A stretch of 64,000 nt of DNA from Alphaproteobacteria bacterium (GTDB taxonomy: Bacteria > Pseudomonadota > Alphaproteobacteria > Rhizobiales > CAJQND01), in NCBI GenBank assembly GCA_024227565.1, contig JAAEUE010000365.1, positions 1-64,000 of the forward strand. The letters are read 5' to 3'. The notes under the pieces were generated by a model. That model saw only the letters and a program-made list of their open reading frames with translations. It was not told the DNA's origin and made no database searches. Positions 24,432-34,651 of this stretch are shown here, piece by piece. Each line of letters begins with the position of its first letter. The first letter of the stretch is position 1. The position numbers and the translations under genes are program-made.

Positions 24432-26171
24432 TCAGCCTTTTTTCCAGCGCTTGATCAGCTCATCATAATCGATGGTTTCCCCCTTGGGCTTCTCGTTGGC
24501 AAGTTTCGCCTTGGGCGAGCCTTCCTTCTTGAGCCATTCGGAGGGATCTTTCGGTTCATTCAGCCGCGGGCCGCAGCCACCATAGATCTTGGCCTTCTCA
24601 TCTGCAGACTGCATGCGGGCCATGACCTGATCCATTTCGCCGGCCAGGCGGTCCATGGCCTGTTGCGGGGTAAACGCACCTGAGTTCACATCCCCAATCT
24701 GCTGCCACCAAATTTGCGCCAGCTTGGGATAGTCGGGAACGTTCACACCGGTTGGGGTCCACAGCACCCGGTCAGGCGAGCGGTAAAACTCGATCAACCC
24801 ACCAAGGTTCGGCGCCCGGTCAGTAAAGCTCTGATGGTTCACCGAGCTGTCGCGAATGAAGGTCAGGCCAACGTGGCTCTTCTTCACATCGACAGTTTTG
24901 GAGACCACGAACTGGGCGTAGAGCCAAGCTGCCTTGCGGCGGTCAACCGGGGTCGATTTGAACAGGGTCCAGGAACCGGCGTCTTGATAGCCGAGCTTCT
25001 GGCCTTCCTGCCAATAGGGACCATGAGGAGACGGCGCCATCCGCCAAAGCGGCTTGCCGGCATCGTCAACTGTGTTGTTGCCCTTGCTCTTTGGCGCCAC
25101 CATGGAGGCGGTGAAGGCGGTGTACCAGAAGATCTGCTGGGCCACGTTGCCCTGGCTCAAAGCCGGCAGCGACTGATAGAAGTCATAGCTCGCCGCACCA
25201 GGAGGCGCATATTGGCGGAGCCACTCATCCCACTTGCGGATGGCATAAACAGCCGCCGGGCCGTTCGCCGCGCCGCCGCGTGACACAGACGCGCCAACCG
25301 GGTTGCACGAGCCGGGCTCCATGCGGATGCCCCATTCGTCAACAGGAACACCGTTCGGTTTGCCCTTTGAACCGGCACCAGCCATGGAAAGCCAGGCATC
25401 GGTCATGCGCCAGCCGAGGTCAGGTGCGCGCTTGCCATAGTCCATGTGGCCGTAGACCGTGACGCCGTCGATCTCTTTCACGTCTTTGGAGAAGAACTCG
25501 GCGATGTCTTCATAGGCCGACCAGTTGACCGGTACGCCCAGGTCATAACCGTACTTTTCCTTGAAGCGCTTTTTCAGATCTTCCCGGTCGAACCAGTCTT
25601 TGCGGAACCAGTAGAGGTTGGCAAATTGCTGATCGGGCAGTTGATAGAGCTTGCCGTCCGGCCCGGTGGTGAAGGATTTGCCGATGAAATCATCCACGTC
25701 CAAACCAGGGTTGGTAACGTCTTTGCCATCGCCCGCCATCCAGTCAGAGAGGTTGACTGCAAGTTGCAGGCGCGAGTGGGTGCCGATCAGATCGGAATCA
25801 TTGATATAGGCATCATAGAGGTTACGCTTGGTCTGCATTTGGGTCTGAACGGCTTGAACAACTTCGCCTTCACCCAAAAGCTGGTGGTTCACCTTGATGC
25901 CGGTGATTTCTTCGAACGCCTTGGTCAGCGTCTTTGATTCATATTCGTGCGTGGGAATGGTTTCAGACAGAACATTGATTTCCATGCCCTTGAACGGTTC
26001 AGCAGCCTTGATGAACCAGTCCATTTCCTTCATCTGATCGTCTTTCGACAGAGCAGAAGGCTGGAATTCACTTTCAATCCACTTCTTGGCCTCCTCCGGT
26101 CCCGCATAGGCGGGCACGGCGAATGCCATCACAGCAGCAAGGGACGCAGCTGCAAGCAATCGCGTCTTCAT
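24432..26171 (-). CDS. glpV: Periplasmic glycerol-binding protein GlpV
   Basis: A 579-residue solute-binding protein from the ATG at 26171, which has GGGAGG 11 bases upstream; a 26-codon upstream extension in the same frame is not needed. A Sec signal peptide runs Met-Lys-Thr-Arg-Leu-Leu to a likely cut after Ala-Tyr-Ala, before Gly-Pro-Glu-Glu-Ala. The length is greater than typical sugar-binding proteins (about 420) but normal for the GlpV group. Typical segments are Leu-Ser-Glu-Thr-Ile-Pro-Thr-His-Glu-Tyr-Glu and a C-terminal Tyr-Gly-Gly-Cys-Gly-Pro-Arg-Leu-Asn. It is the first gene of the minus-strand transporter operon and is divergent from glpR. Confidence 0.92.
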   Translation of the reverse strand: MKTRLLAAASLAAVMAFAVPAYAGPEEAKKWIESEFQPSALSKDDQMKEMDWFIKAAEPFKGMEINVLSETIPTHEYESKTLTKAFEEITGIKVNHQLLGEGEVVQAVQTQMQTKRNLYDAYINDSDLIGTHSRLQLAVNLSDWMAGDGKDVTNPGLDVDDFIGKSFTTGPDGKLYQLPDQQFANLYWFRKDWFDREDLKKRFKEKYGYDLGVPVNWSAYEDIAEFFSKDVKEIDGVTVYGHMDYGKRAPDLGWRMTDAWLSMAGAGSKGKPNGVPVDEWGIRMEPGSCNPVGASVSRGGAANGPAAVYAIRKWDEWLRQYAPPGAASYDFYQSLPALSQGNVAQQIFWYTAFTASMVAPKSKGNNTVDDAGKPLWRMAPSPHGPYWQEGQKLGYQDAGSWTLFKSTPVDRRKAAWLYAQFVVSKTVDVKKSHVGLTFIRDSSVNHQSFTDRAPNLGGLIEFYRSPDRVLWTPTGVNVPDYPKLAQIWWQQIGDVNSGAFTPQQAMDRLAGEMDQVMARMQSADEKAKIYGGCGPRLNEPKDPSEWLKKEGSPKAKLANEKPKGETIDYDELIKRWKKG

Positions 26172-26314
26172 TTTTGTATTCCTCCCGTTGATCTGGATGA
26201 TTAACCATATCGGCGAAAGCAAATGAACGTCAATCGAAACTTGAACCAAGTGAATTCTGCGCTAGTGTGGGCGTGAGAATTGCCGGGCGAAGCAATCAGG
26301 ACAGGGTCTACGGG
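26172..26314. promoter_or_regulatory. Divergent glpV/glpR control region
   Basis: A 143-bp region between two divergent genes. Two CGAAA elements at 26214-26218 and 26235-26239 are spaced exactly 21 bp, two helical turns. The same CGAAA core forms half of the palindrome before glpD, so these are candidate GlpR half-sites. TTCG...CGAA cores are known for other GlpR repressors; use here is inferred. Confidence 0.4.
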
Positions 26315-27085
26315 ATGGAAGCGATAGCGCCTCGCCAGTCAGATATTCTGAAAGCAGCCCGCGAAACCGGGCAGGTCATGGTGGACGATCTGGCGCAAGC
26401 CTATCAGGTCACGCCACAGACGATCCGTAAAGATATCAATGATTTGTGCCAGCGCGGCTTGCTCCAGCGCATCCACGGCGGCGCGGTGATCTCCACCAGC
26501 GTCACCAATTTTGCCTACGAGGCGCGGCGGCGCCTGGCGCACGAAGAAAAACGCCTTATTGGTGTTGCAGCTGCACAACTGATCCCTGACGATTGCTCAA
26601 TCTTAATCAATATCGGCACCACCACAGAACAGGTGGCGGTTGCATTGCGGGGCAAGAAAGATCTCTTGGTGATCACCAATAATACGCATGTTATCAGCAT
26701 CTTAACCGGACACCCCCAAATCGAAATCATTGTGGCCGGCGGCGTGGTCCGCCAGTCTGATGGCGGGATTGTGGGTGAGGCCGCCGTTGATTTCATCCAG
26801 CAGTTCAAGGTGGATTACGCCATTGTCGGCACATCCGGCATTGATCCCGATGGCTCGCTGCTCGACTACGACTATCGGGAGGTAAAGGTGGCCAAAGCGA
26901 TCATGGACAATGCGCGCACCACCATTCTTGTGGCCGATTCCATGAAGCTGGAACGTTCAGCCCCGGTTCGCATCGGTCATTTGTCGGATTTGGACTATGT
27001 GGTCACCGACCATCCCTTGCCGCCCTCATTGCAGGGCATTTGTGATGAGGCGAACGTCCAGGTTGTAGTGGCGCACACCTCATAA
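26315..27085 (+). CDS. glpR: DeoR-family glycerol regulon repressor GlpR
   Basis: A 256-residue DeoR regulator from the ATG at 26315; a GTG at 26267 would add 16 unusual residues. The N-terminal helix-turn-helix covers about 3-57 with Val-Thr-Pro-Gln-Thr-Ile-Arg-Lys-Asp-Ile-Asn and ends Gln-Arg-Ile-His-Gly-Gly-Ala. The effector domain shows Asn-Ile-Gly-Thr-Thr-Thr-Glu and a late Ala-Asp-Ser-Met-Lys, as in sugar-phosphate-sensing DeoR proteins. GlpR homologues are repressors relieved by glycerol-3-phosphate. It is divergent from glpV and 120 bp upstream of glpD, so it probably controls both operons. Confidence 0.9.
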   Translation: MEAIAPRQSDILKAARETGQVMVDDLAQAYQVTPQTIRKDINDLCQRGLLQRIHGGAVISTSVTNFAYEARRRLAHEEKRLIGVAAAQLIPDDCSILINIGTTTEQVAVALRGKKDLLVITNNTHVISILTGHPQIEIIVAGGVVRQSDGGIVGEAAVDFIQQFKVDYAIVGTSGIDPDGSLLDYDYREVKVAKAIMDNARTTILVADSMKLERSAPVRIGHLSDLDYVVTDHPLPPSLQGICDEANVQVVVAHTS

Positions 27086-27104
27086 GGTTCACTTTGGTTC
27101 ATTT

Positions 27105-27121
27105 ATTTTCGTTGCGAAAAT
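27105..27121. promoter_or_regulatory. Palindrome upstream of glpD, candidate GlpR operator
   Basis: ATTTTCG-TTG-CGAAAAT is a perfect 7-3-7 palindrome in the 120-bp gap between glpR and glpD. Just before it are two GGTTCA direct repeats at 27086-27091 and 27096-27101, ten bases apart. The TTCG/CGAA core resembles GlpR operators in other proteobacteria; binding is inferred. Confidence 0.5.
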
Positions 27122-27205
27122 TTTCAACCTCCCATATCTTGCCGTCCGCGGCAGTCCAACTGACCTGGACTGCACATCACGCCTCGCAGCGGCGGGAGTG
27201 GCAGG

Positions 27206-28702
27206 TTGCACGACATCTTTATTATCGGCGGAGGGATCAACGGCTGCGGCATTGCGCGTGATGCTGCAGGACGGGGGCTTTCTGTCTATCTCGCCGAAAA
27301 AGCAGACCTTGCCAGCGGCACCTCCTCGTCCTCCACCAAACTGATACACGGTGGCTTACGCTATCTTGAGCAGTATGAGTTCAGCCTAGTGCGCGAAAGC
27401 CTTAAAGAGCGCGAAACCTTGCTGCGCATGGCGCCCCACATCATCTCACCCATGCGTTTTGTGCTGCCGCATCATGAAGGGCTTCGGCCAAAATGGCTGA
27501 TCCGCCTTGGCCTGTTTCTGTATGACCACTTGGGTGGTCGAAAACTTCTGCCCAAGTCACGTAACGTCCGTTTGGGCAACAATCCGCTCGGGGCACCGCT
27601 CAAACCCCAGTTTACTTCTGGGTTTGAATATTCCGATTGCTGGGTGGACGATGCGCGCCTGGTGGTGTTGAACGCAATGGATGCCCGAGACCATGGCGCC
27701 ACCATCCATACCCGCACCGAGGTGGTCTCAGCGCACCGGGATGACCACTGCTGGTCCGTAACGGTGCGCGATCTTGTTACTGGCCACCGCGAGGAGATCT
27801 CAGCGAAGGTTTTGATCAATGCGGCGGGGCCATGGGTCTCTGAAGTGGCCTCGGGCCGGCTTAAAATCAACGGCCGCTCGCAAAGCCGGCTTGTGAAGGG
27901 CAGCCACATTGTGGTGCGGCAAATGTTTGAGCATGACCGGGCCTATATTTTTCAAAACCCAGATGGGCGCATCATCTTCGCCATCCCCTATGAGGATGAT
28001 TTCACGCTGATCGGCACCACGGACGTTGATGTGGGCGCCGACCCGAGCGCTGCAAACATCAGCGAGGAGGAAATCACCTATCTCTTGGATGCAGCTGGCG
28101 AGTATTTTGCCAAACCCATTCAACGGGCCGATGTGGTGTGGACCTATTCCGGCATTCGCCCTCTGTTTAATGACGGCGAACAAACCGCCCAAGAGATCAC
28201 CCGTGACTATGTGTTGTCGATTGACGCGCCCAAGGACCAGGCGCCGTTGCTCAACATTTTTGGCGGCAAGATTACGACCTACCGCCATCTGGCGGAAGAG
28301 GCCCTGGCGAAGTTGGCTGACTGGCTGCCTATGGCATCTCCTGCCTGGACTTCAGGTGTTGCGCTGCCGGGCGGCAAATTCGCCATCTCTGAAGTGGATG
28401 ACCTGGCAGGTGAAATCCGCAAAGCCCATCCATCGCTGAGCCCGGATCAAGCCACAAGATTTGCCCGGACATACGGCACCGCGGCATTGGATTGGCCGCA
28501 AGGCGATTTCGGCGAGGAATTTGGCGCCGGGCTTTCCACCAACGAGGTGGGCTATCTGATGGCCTGCGAATGGGCGCGAACGGCGGAGGATGTGCTCTGG
28601 CGCCGAACCAAATTGGGGCTTAGGCTAGAGCCGAAACAGGTGGCCAGGTTGGAGGCGTGGATGAAGCAGCACCAGCCGAACGCAGTCCATCAGGAGAGGT
28701 GA
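27206..28702 (+). CDS. glpD: Glycerol-3-phosphate dehydrogenase, FAD-dependent
   Basis: The 498-residue aerobic GlpD flavoprotein oxidises glycerol-3-phosphate to dihydroxyacetone phosphate at the inner face of the membrane and passes electrons to quinone. The FAD motif Gly-Gly-Gly-Ile-Asn-Gly starts at residue 8. Ser-Thr-Lys-Leu-Ile-His-Gly-Gly-Leu-Arg-Tyr-Leu-Glu, the family signature, is at about 44-56. The Asn-Ala-Ala-Gly-Pro-Trp and Gly-Gly-Lys-Ile-Thr-Thr-Tyr-Arg motifs follow. The start is TTG at 27206, giving a protein that begins one residue before the flavin strand. It is three bases from glpK, forming a two-gene operon. Confidence 0.95.
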   Translation: MHDIFIIGGGINGCGIARDAAGRGLSVYLAEKADLASGTSSSSTKLIHGGLRYLEQYEFSLVRESLKERETLLRMAPHIISPMRFVLPHHEGLRPKWLIRLGLFLYDHLGGRKLLPKSRNVRLGNNPLGAPLKPQFTSGFEYSDCWVDDARLVVLNAMDARDHGATIHTRTEVVSAHRDDHCWSVTVRDLVTGHREEISAKVLINAAGPWVSEVASGRLKINGRSQSRLVKGSHIVVRQMFEHDRAYIFQNPDGRIIFAIPYEDDFTLIGTTDVDVGADPSAANISEEEITYLLDAAGEYFAKPIQRADVVWTYSGIRPLFNDGEQTAQEITRDYVLSIDAPKDQAPLLNIFGGKITTYRHLAEEALAKLADWLPMASPAWTSGVALPGGKFAISEVDDLAGEIRKAHPSLSPDQATRFARTYGTAALDWPQGDFGEEFGAGLSTNEVGYLMACEWARTAEDVLWRRTKLGLRLEPKQVARLEAWMKQHQPNAVHQER

Positions 28703-28705
28703 GCC

Positions 28706-30190
<1,485 letters not shown>

Positions 30191-30196
<6 letters not shown>

Positions 30197-31762
30197 CAAG
30201 GCGGCGATGACCTCGTCTACCGTTGTCACAGCGGCCACATTCTGCATGGCATAATTGATCGACGCATTATGCCAGTCCGCGTTCATGGTTGAACAGGCAT
30301 CCTCCGGCAGAACCACAACATAGCCCTTGTCGGCCCCGGTGCGCGCCGTGTGTTCGATGGACATGTTGGTCCAGGCGCCGGTGTCGATGATGACATCGCG
30401 CCCGCCGCTTTTGAGAACCGTCTCCAAACTCGACCCTTCCCAGGCGCTCATGCGCATTTTCTCAACCGTATAGTCTCCGGGTTTAGCCTCAAGTCCTGCC
30501 ACAGGCTGGCTGCCCCATGTGCCGCGCACCAGAGCATTGGCTTCGGCCAGGCCTTCGAACAATGGGGCATTCATCGTTACGCCAAGCGCCCCCGACTCCA
30601 CTAGAAACCACACATGGATCACCATCACCCCCTTGGCGCGGCAGGCGTCGGCCAGGCGGGCAATATTGCGGATTGAATCCTGCTCGCGGCAATGAACCGG
30701 CGATCCGGAGTCGGCGAATGCGCCGCCTTCCATCACCACATCATTTTGCATGTCCTGGATGATGAGGGCACAGCGGGACGGATCCAAATTCAAACCCCCA
30801 GCCGTTTGTACCGGGGCACCCGAGGAGGCAGATGGCGCCCCTCTGCTGCGCATGAAGAGTTCGTTGCGCGGGCCAACCCTTGTGGTGACGGAATAAACCG
30901 AATGCGTGGCGCACATGAACAGGGTGTGCCAATCGTCCCCGCCCCAATGGAGGTTTGCAACCATTTCCGGACAGCCGACTTTACCGATCAGGCTGCCGGA
31001 GGGATTGTACACCCAAACGCCGCCCGGGGCCGTAACCCACACATTTCCCTGCGCATCGCATTTCATGCCGTCCGGAACGCCGGCCTTAAGCTCCGACTTG
31101 ATGCCGCTGGCAAAGAGCCGGCCATTGGACAAAGAGCCATCGGCGCCAACTTCGAACACACGGATCAGGGCGCGGGTGGTGTCGTTGATGTAGAGCAGGC
31201 TTTCATCGGGCGAGAAGCACAAGCCGTTCGGCATGTCGAACTCGCTGCGCCCAACCACCAGCTCTGGTTCATGCCCCGGCCCGCCGCCGCCTGGCGGAAT
31301 GCGGTAAACCCCCTGGAAGCCCAGCTCCCTCGGGCGCTCCACACCGAACACCGGCATGCGGCCATACCAGGGGTCAGTGAAATAGATCGAGCCGTCGCTG
31401 CGCACCACCACATCATTGGGGCTATTCAACTCACGGCCCTCATAATGAGAGGCAAGCACCTCGCGCGCGCCGCCGGGCCGCTCGCGCACGATCGATGATG
31501 TTGAGTGCTCGCAGATGATGAGATTGAGGTCCCCATCGTAGGTCATGCCGTTGCACTTGTTGGCCGGCCGCATAACCTCGCGCACACCTGAACGGTCCCA
31601 GCGCCGGCGCACGTCTCCTGGCATATCGGAGAACAGCAGGTATCGGTCCACCGGATGCCAGATCGGGCCTTCAGTAAACTCAAAGCCCGTGCCGATCTGC
31701 GCCACTGGGGCGTAGGTGTCAATCAGCTCATCGAACTCTGGCCGCAATGCTTCGTGGCTCAT
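30191..31762 (-). CDS. SMP-30/gluconolactonase fused to an isochorismatase-like domain
   Basis: A 523-residue two-domain protein. Residues ~15-310 form an SMP-30/gluconolactonase/LRE six-bladed propeller with the metal-site residues Glu31 (Phe-Thr-Glu-Gly-Pro-Ile-Trp), Asn116 (Ser-Pro-Asn-Asp-Val) and Asp231 (Pro-Asp-Gly-Met). Residues ~328-520 form a cysteine-hydrolase (isochorismatase-like) domain with Asp337 and Lys435 in place. The nucleophile position reads Ser468 (Thr-Asn-Met-Ser-Ile-Glu), where Cys is normal. The first half probably opens a lactone; the second would normally hydrolyse an amide, carbamate or enol ether and may be weakened or altered. The ATG follows GGGAGGCGG. It is the last gene of the large minus-strand operon, 29 bp after the metallo-hydrolase. 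Confidence 0.88.
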
Positions 31763-31791
31763 GCTTCCGCCTCCCTTCGGCTCAATGCGCC

Positions 31792-32640
31792 CTAGACCGG
31801 GAACCAGTCACGCCGGGGCAAGCTTTCCACAATGGGACCCGGCACCTGTTGCTCCAGACGCGCGGTGATGCGGCCATGTTCGATTTTCGCTGGCTTGTCG
31901 TGCACAGGCAGCAGGAAATCAAACTCATTGAGCAGTTTCTTGATGGCACCCTTTTCAGAGCGTTTCGAGCCCGCATGGTTGCCGGTCACCTGCGGCTCCA
32001 TATACTGGGTCTGGCGCACCTGGTTCACGATCTGGTCGTTGAAATTGTAGATCACATCGCCGCAAATGCAGGCGCGCCCTTCGGCGGTTTCGACAATCAC
32101 ATTGGCCGAGCCTTCCGTGTGAGCGTTGGCGGGTTCGCACCACACGCCAGGCATCAGTTCTTCATGGCCGGTGATTTCCAGGTCCATGAAGCGCAAGGCA
32201 TCCTGGGTGTGCAGACGGTCAATCAAGTGTTTGATGTCCGGCTGCGGATATTGCGGGTGCATCAGGCCGGAAACCGAACACTCTAGCTCCTTGCGATTGA
32301 GCACCACCGTGGTGTTCATGGGGAACAGATCGTCCTTGCCCGCATGGTCAATGTGCAGATGGGTGTGCACCACGTAGCGCACGTCGCCCATTTTCACACC
32401 ATGCTTGGCGAGCTGGTTCTCAATCATGTTCTCATGAAACTGCAGGCCGCGCATGCCGAGGGATTCCATGATCGCATTGTCCCGGTAACCAGTATCGACC
32501 ACGATCGGATATTGCCCACCCAGGATCAGGAAGCCGTACACCGGCACCCGGCGCACCCGCCCGCATTCATGGCCAAGCACCAGGAAACTGGTTTCCAACT
32601 CGATATCCCCATAGTCCAGGATCTTGATTTCCAATGCCAT
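31792..32640 (-). CDS. MBL-fold metallo-hydrolase (AHL-lactonase-like)
   Basis: A 282-residue metallo-beta-lactamase-fold protein. The zinc motif His94-x-His96-x-Asp98-His99 is in Val-His-Thr-His-Leu-His-Ile-Asp-His-Ala-Gly. Further ligands are likely in His-Thr-Glu-Gly (about 165-168), Ile-Cys-Gly-Asp-Val near 191, and a late Val-His-Asp. The general pattern is that of N-acyl-homoserine-lactonase (AiiA-like) enzymes, but in this setting the target is more likely a catabolic lactone or ester. No signal peptide, so cytoplasmic. GGGAG lies upstream of its ATG. Genes on either side are an amidohydrolase and the SMP-30 fusion, so three ring- or ester-opening enzymes lie in a row. Confidence 0.88.
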   Translation of the reverse strand: MALEIKILDYGDIELETSFLVLGHECGRVRRVPVYGFLILGGQYPIVVDTGYRDNAIMESLGMRGLQFHENMIENQLAKHGVKMGDVRYVVHTHLHIDHAGKDDLFPMNTTVVLNRKELECSVSGLMHPQYPQPDIKHLIDRLHTQDALRFMDLEITGHEELMPGVWCEPANAHTEGSANVIVETAEGRACICGDVIYNFNDQIVNQVRQTQYMEPQVTGNHAGSKRSEKGAIKKLLNEFDFLLPVHDKPAKIEHGRITARLEQQVPGPIVESLPRRDWFPV

Positions 32641-32654
32641 TTCTTGTCTCCCTT

Positions 32655-33536
32655 TTACGGTGCCAAGCGGTAGACCCGCGCGGCCGTGTCGTTGAAAATG
32701 TAGGATTGGTCAGCCTCCGAAAGGCCATCCGCTGCTGACTTGAACGCAGCAAACAAATCCGGATAGCTCGTCCAGAGTTTTTCGATCGGGTAGTTAGACC
32801 CAAACAGACAGCGTTCAGCTCCAAACATGGCCACCGCTTGGGCAACCATATCCGCGATGTGTTCAGGATCATTTCGGTGACGGAATGTTCCCAGGCCGGA
32901 AAGCTTGCAAACAACATTCGGCCGGTCGGCAAGATGCTGCATGCCGGCGCGCCAGGCCATGCGGCCTGCCTCGCTGAGGTCTTCCAGCATGCCGGCGTGC
33001 TGCAAAACGAAAGTCACGCGGGGGCAAGACGCGGCCAATCCGGCAGCTCCCTCCATTTGGCCCGCAAACACCTGAAGGTCAAAGCTCCAGCCATATTCGG
33101 CCAGCAAGCTAACGTTCCGCCGCAGCACCTCATTGCGCGCCAGCTCAGGCTCTGCTGCGAACCGGTAGAGATCGTTCTCGTGCCAGTGCAATTGCATGCG
33201 GACGCCGCGCATCAACGGGTACTTTGCCAGCCGGTCAAGCTGCGCGCGGATGTCGTCGGCCAGAAAATCGGCATACCCCACGACGGCATGAGGCCAGCCG
33301 GCTTCGTCGGCCACAGACTGGACCCAGGCCACTTCATCCTCGAATCGGCCCGGCGCCCAGTTGGCTTGCACATAGACGGAGCGTTCAATGCCGGTTCCCG
33401 CAACATCGGCAAGAAACTCGTCGATCAGGTAGTCGCGCATAATGGTCTCGTAGGGTCCAAAAATGCGCGGCTGCATGGGACCGTTCAGCCAGGGCAAATC
33501 GGCCTGGCGCCAGATATGATGATGGGCGTCAATCAT
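32655..33536 (-). CDS. Amidohydrolase family TIM-barrel hydrolase (COG3618-like)
   Basis: A 293-residue member of the amidohydrolase_2 group that includes 2-pyrone-4,6-dicarboxylate lactonase and L-fuconolactonase-like enzymes. It opens Met-Ile-Asp-Ala-His5-His-His7-Ile-Trp, the first metal/substrate strand. Gln-Leu-His-Trp-His near 116-120 and a C-terminal Phe-Gly-Ser-Asn-Tyr-Pro-Ile-Glu segment containing the catalytic Asp/Asn position follow. It probably hydrolyses a lactone or a related cyclic acid in the cytoplasm. The start overlaps the VWA gene's stop by four bases, with AAGGAG upstream. It fits as a downstream step after molybdenum-enzyme oxidation in the same operon. Confidence 0.88.
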   Translation of the reverse strand: MIDAHHHIWRQADLPWLNGPMQPRIFGPYETIMRDYLIDEFLADVAGTGIERSVYVQANWAPGRFEDEVAWVQSVADEAGWPHAVVGYADFLADDIRAQLDRLAKYPLMRGVRMQLHWHENDLYRFAAEPELARNEVLRRNVSLLAEYGWSFDLQVFAGQMEGAAGLAASCPRVTFVLQHAGMLEDLSEAGRMAWRAGMQHLADRPNVVCKLSGLGTFRHRNDPEHIADMVAQAVAMFGAERCLFGSNYPIEKLWTSYPDLFAAFKSAADGLSEADQSYIFNDTAARVYRLAP

Positions 33537-34651
33537 GCTGCTCTCCTTTTCGCCAAGGACAGTACACAGTCACACACGCTTTCAACCGAGCCGGCGCCGG
33601 CCAGCCCATCCAGAACAGGCAAGATGGATTTCAGCGCGGCGGTTTCTGGAACGAACCGGGCGTCGGCAGCAAGTGGGCTCAGCCAGTGCACCTGCCAGGC
33701 CCTGCGCGCCAGCCGGTTCACCGCATCGGTCATTGCCATGTGGTCGCCGCGCTCCAAGCCATCGGACAAAACGAGCACCAGCGCGCCGCGGGCAAAGCCC
33801 GCAAACCGCGGTATGGCCAGGAACGCCTGCAGGGCATCGCCCAGCCGGGTGCCGCCATCCCAGTCTGATACGGTCTGGCCGGCGGCAATCAGCGCTTGTT
33901 CTGCGTTGCGATGCGCCAAAGGGCGGGTGATCCGCGTCAGGCGCGTGCCGATGGTGAACACTTCGATCCGCTCCACGGCCCGTGACAGGGCATGGGCAAA
34001 CCGCAAATAGCTGTCCGTGTGCTCTTTCATGGAGCCCGAGACATCGATCAGCAGAAGCACCGGCCGGTGCCGGGTCTTGCGCGCAAGCTTGGGCAGCTTC
34101 ATCACGTCGCCTTCCGTGCGCACGGCTTCGCGCAGGGTGCGGCGCACGTCGAAGCGGTCACCCTGGCTTGAGCGTTTGCGCCGGCGCACCTTGCGGCGGG
34201 GCAAGCTTTGTGGGGCGAGCCGATTGAACCGGGCAAGGGCCTGGCTGTCGGTCAGGGGTTCGAATGTCCGGCGCGTAAGCGCTTCTGTGTGGCTTGCCTG
34301 TTCGCCAACTTCGTTTTCGTCCTCAGATACCAGAGGCTCAAAGGTTCCCGCTTGATCTTCCTGGGCCCGGATCTCGTCGTCCTCGCCATCGGCCTGCGCG
34401 GGTGCGGCGATGATCTGGCCTTCGAAGAATGTGCTGAAGAGCGCATCGAATTCCTCACGCCGTTCGAACGGCGGCGCCAATGTGGCATGGGCGCCGCGGC
34501 GAATGTCCTGCATGCTCTTTGGGCCAAGCAGGCTGATGGCATTCAAGAACGATTGGGTTTGTTCCGGCGCGACCGCAAACCCGTGGGTGCGCAGAAGTGT
34601 GGTGAACTGCACGAACGGCCGAACGGCTTGGGGCAAGGCTTCGACGCTCAT
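33533..34651 (-). CDS. CoxE-like VWA-domain protein
   Basis: A 372-residue protein whose C-terminal half is a von Willebrand A domain with the MIDAS motif Asp203-Val-Ser205-Gly-Ser207. The N-terminal half is an acidic, low-complexity region (about 85-120) followed by a basic Arg/Lys stretch (152-165). This matches CoxE proteins, which work with the MoxR-type ATPase CoxD in maturing the CO dehydrogenase metal centre. Here the partner genes are the MoxR ATPase (4-bp overlap upstream) and the molybdenum hydroxylase subunits, so it probably activates that enzyme rather than a CODH. Confidence 0.88.
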   Translation of the reverse strand: MSVEALPQAVRPFVQFTTLLRTHGFAVAPEQTQSFLNAISLLGPKSMQDIRRGAHATLAPPFERREEFDALFSTFFEGQIIAAPAQADGEDDEIRAQEDQAGTFEPLVSEDENEVGEQASHTEALTRRTFEPLTDSQALARFNRLAPQSLPRRKVRRRKRSSQGDRFDVRRTLREAVRTEGDVMKLPKLARKTRHRPVLLLIDVSGSMKEHTDSYLRFAHALSRAVERIEVFTIGTRLTRITRPLAHRNAEQALIAAGQTVSDWDGGTRLGDALQAFLAIPRFAGFARGALVLVLSDGLERGDHMAMTDAVNRLARRAWQVHWLSPLAADARFVPETAALKSILPVLDGLAGAGSVESVCDCVLSLAKRRAA

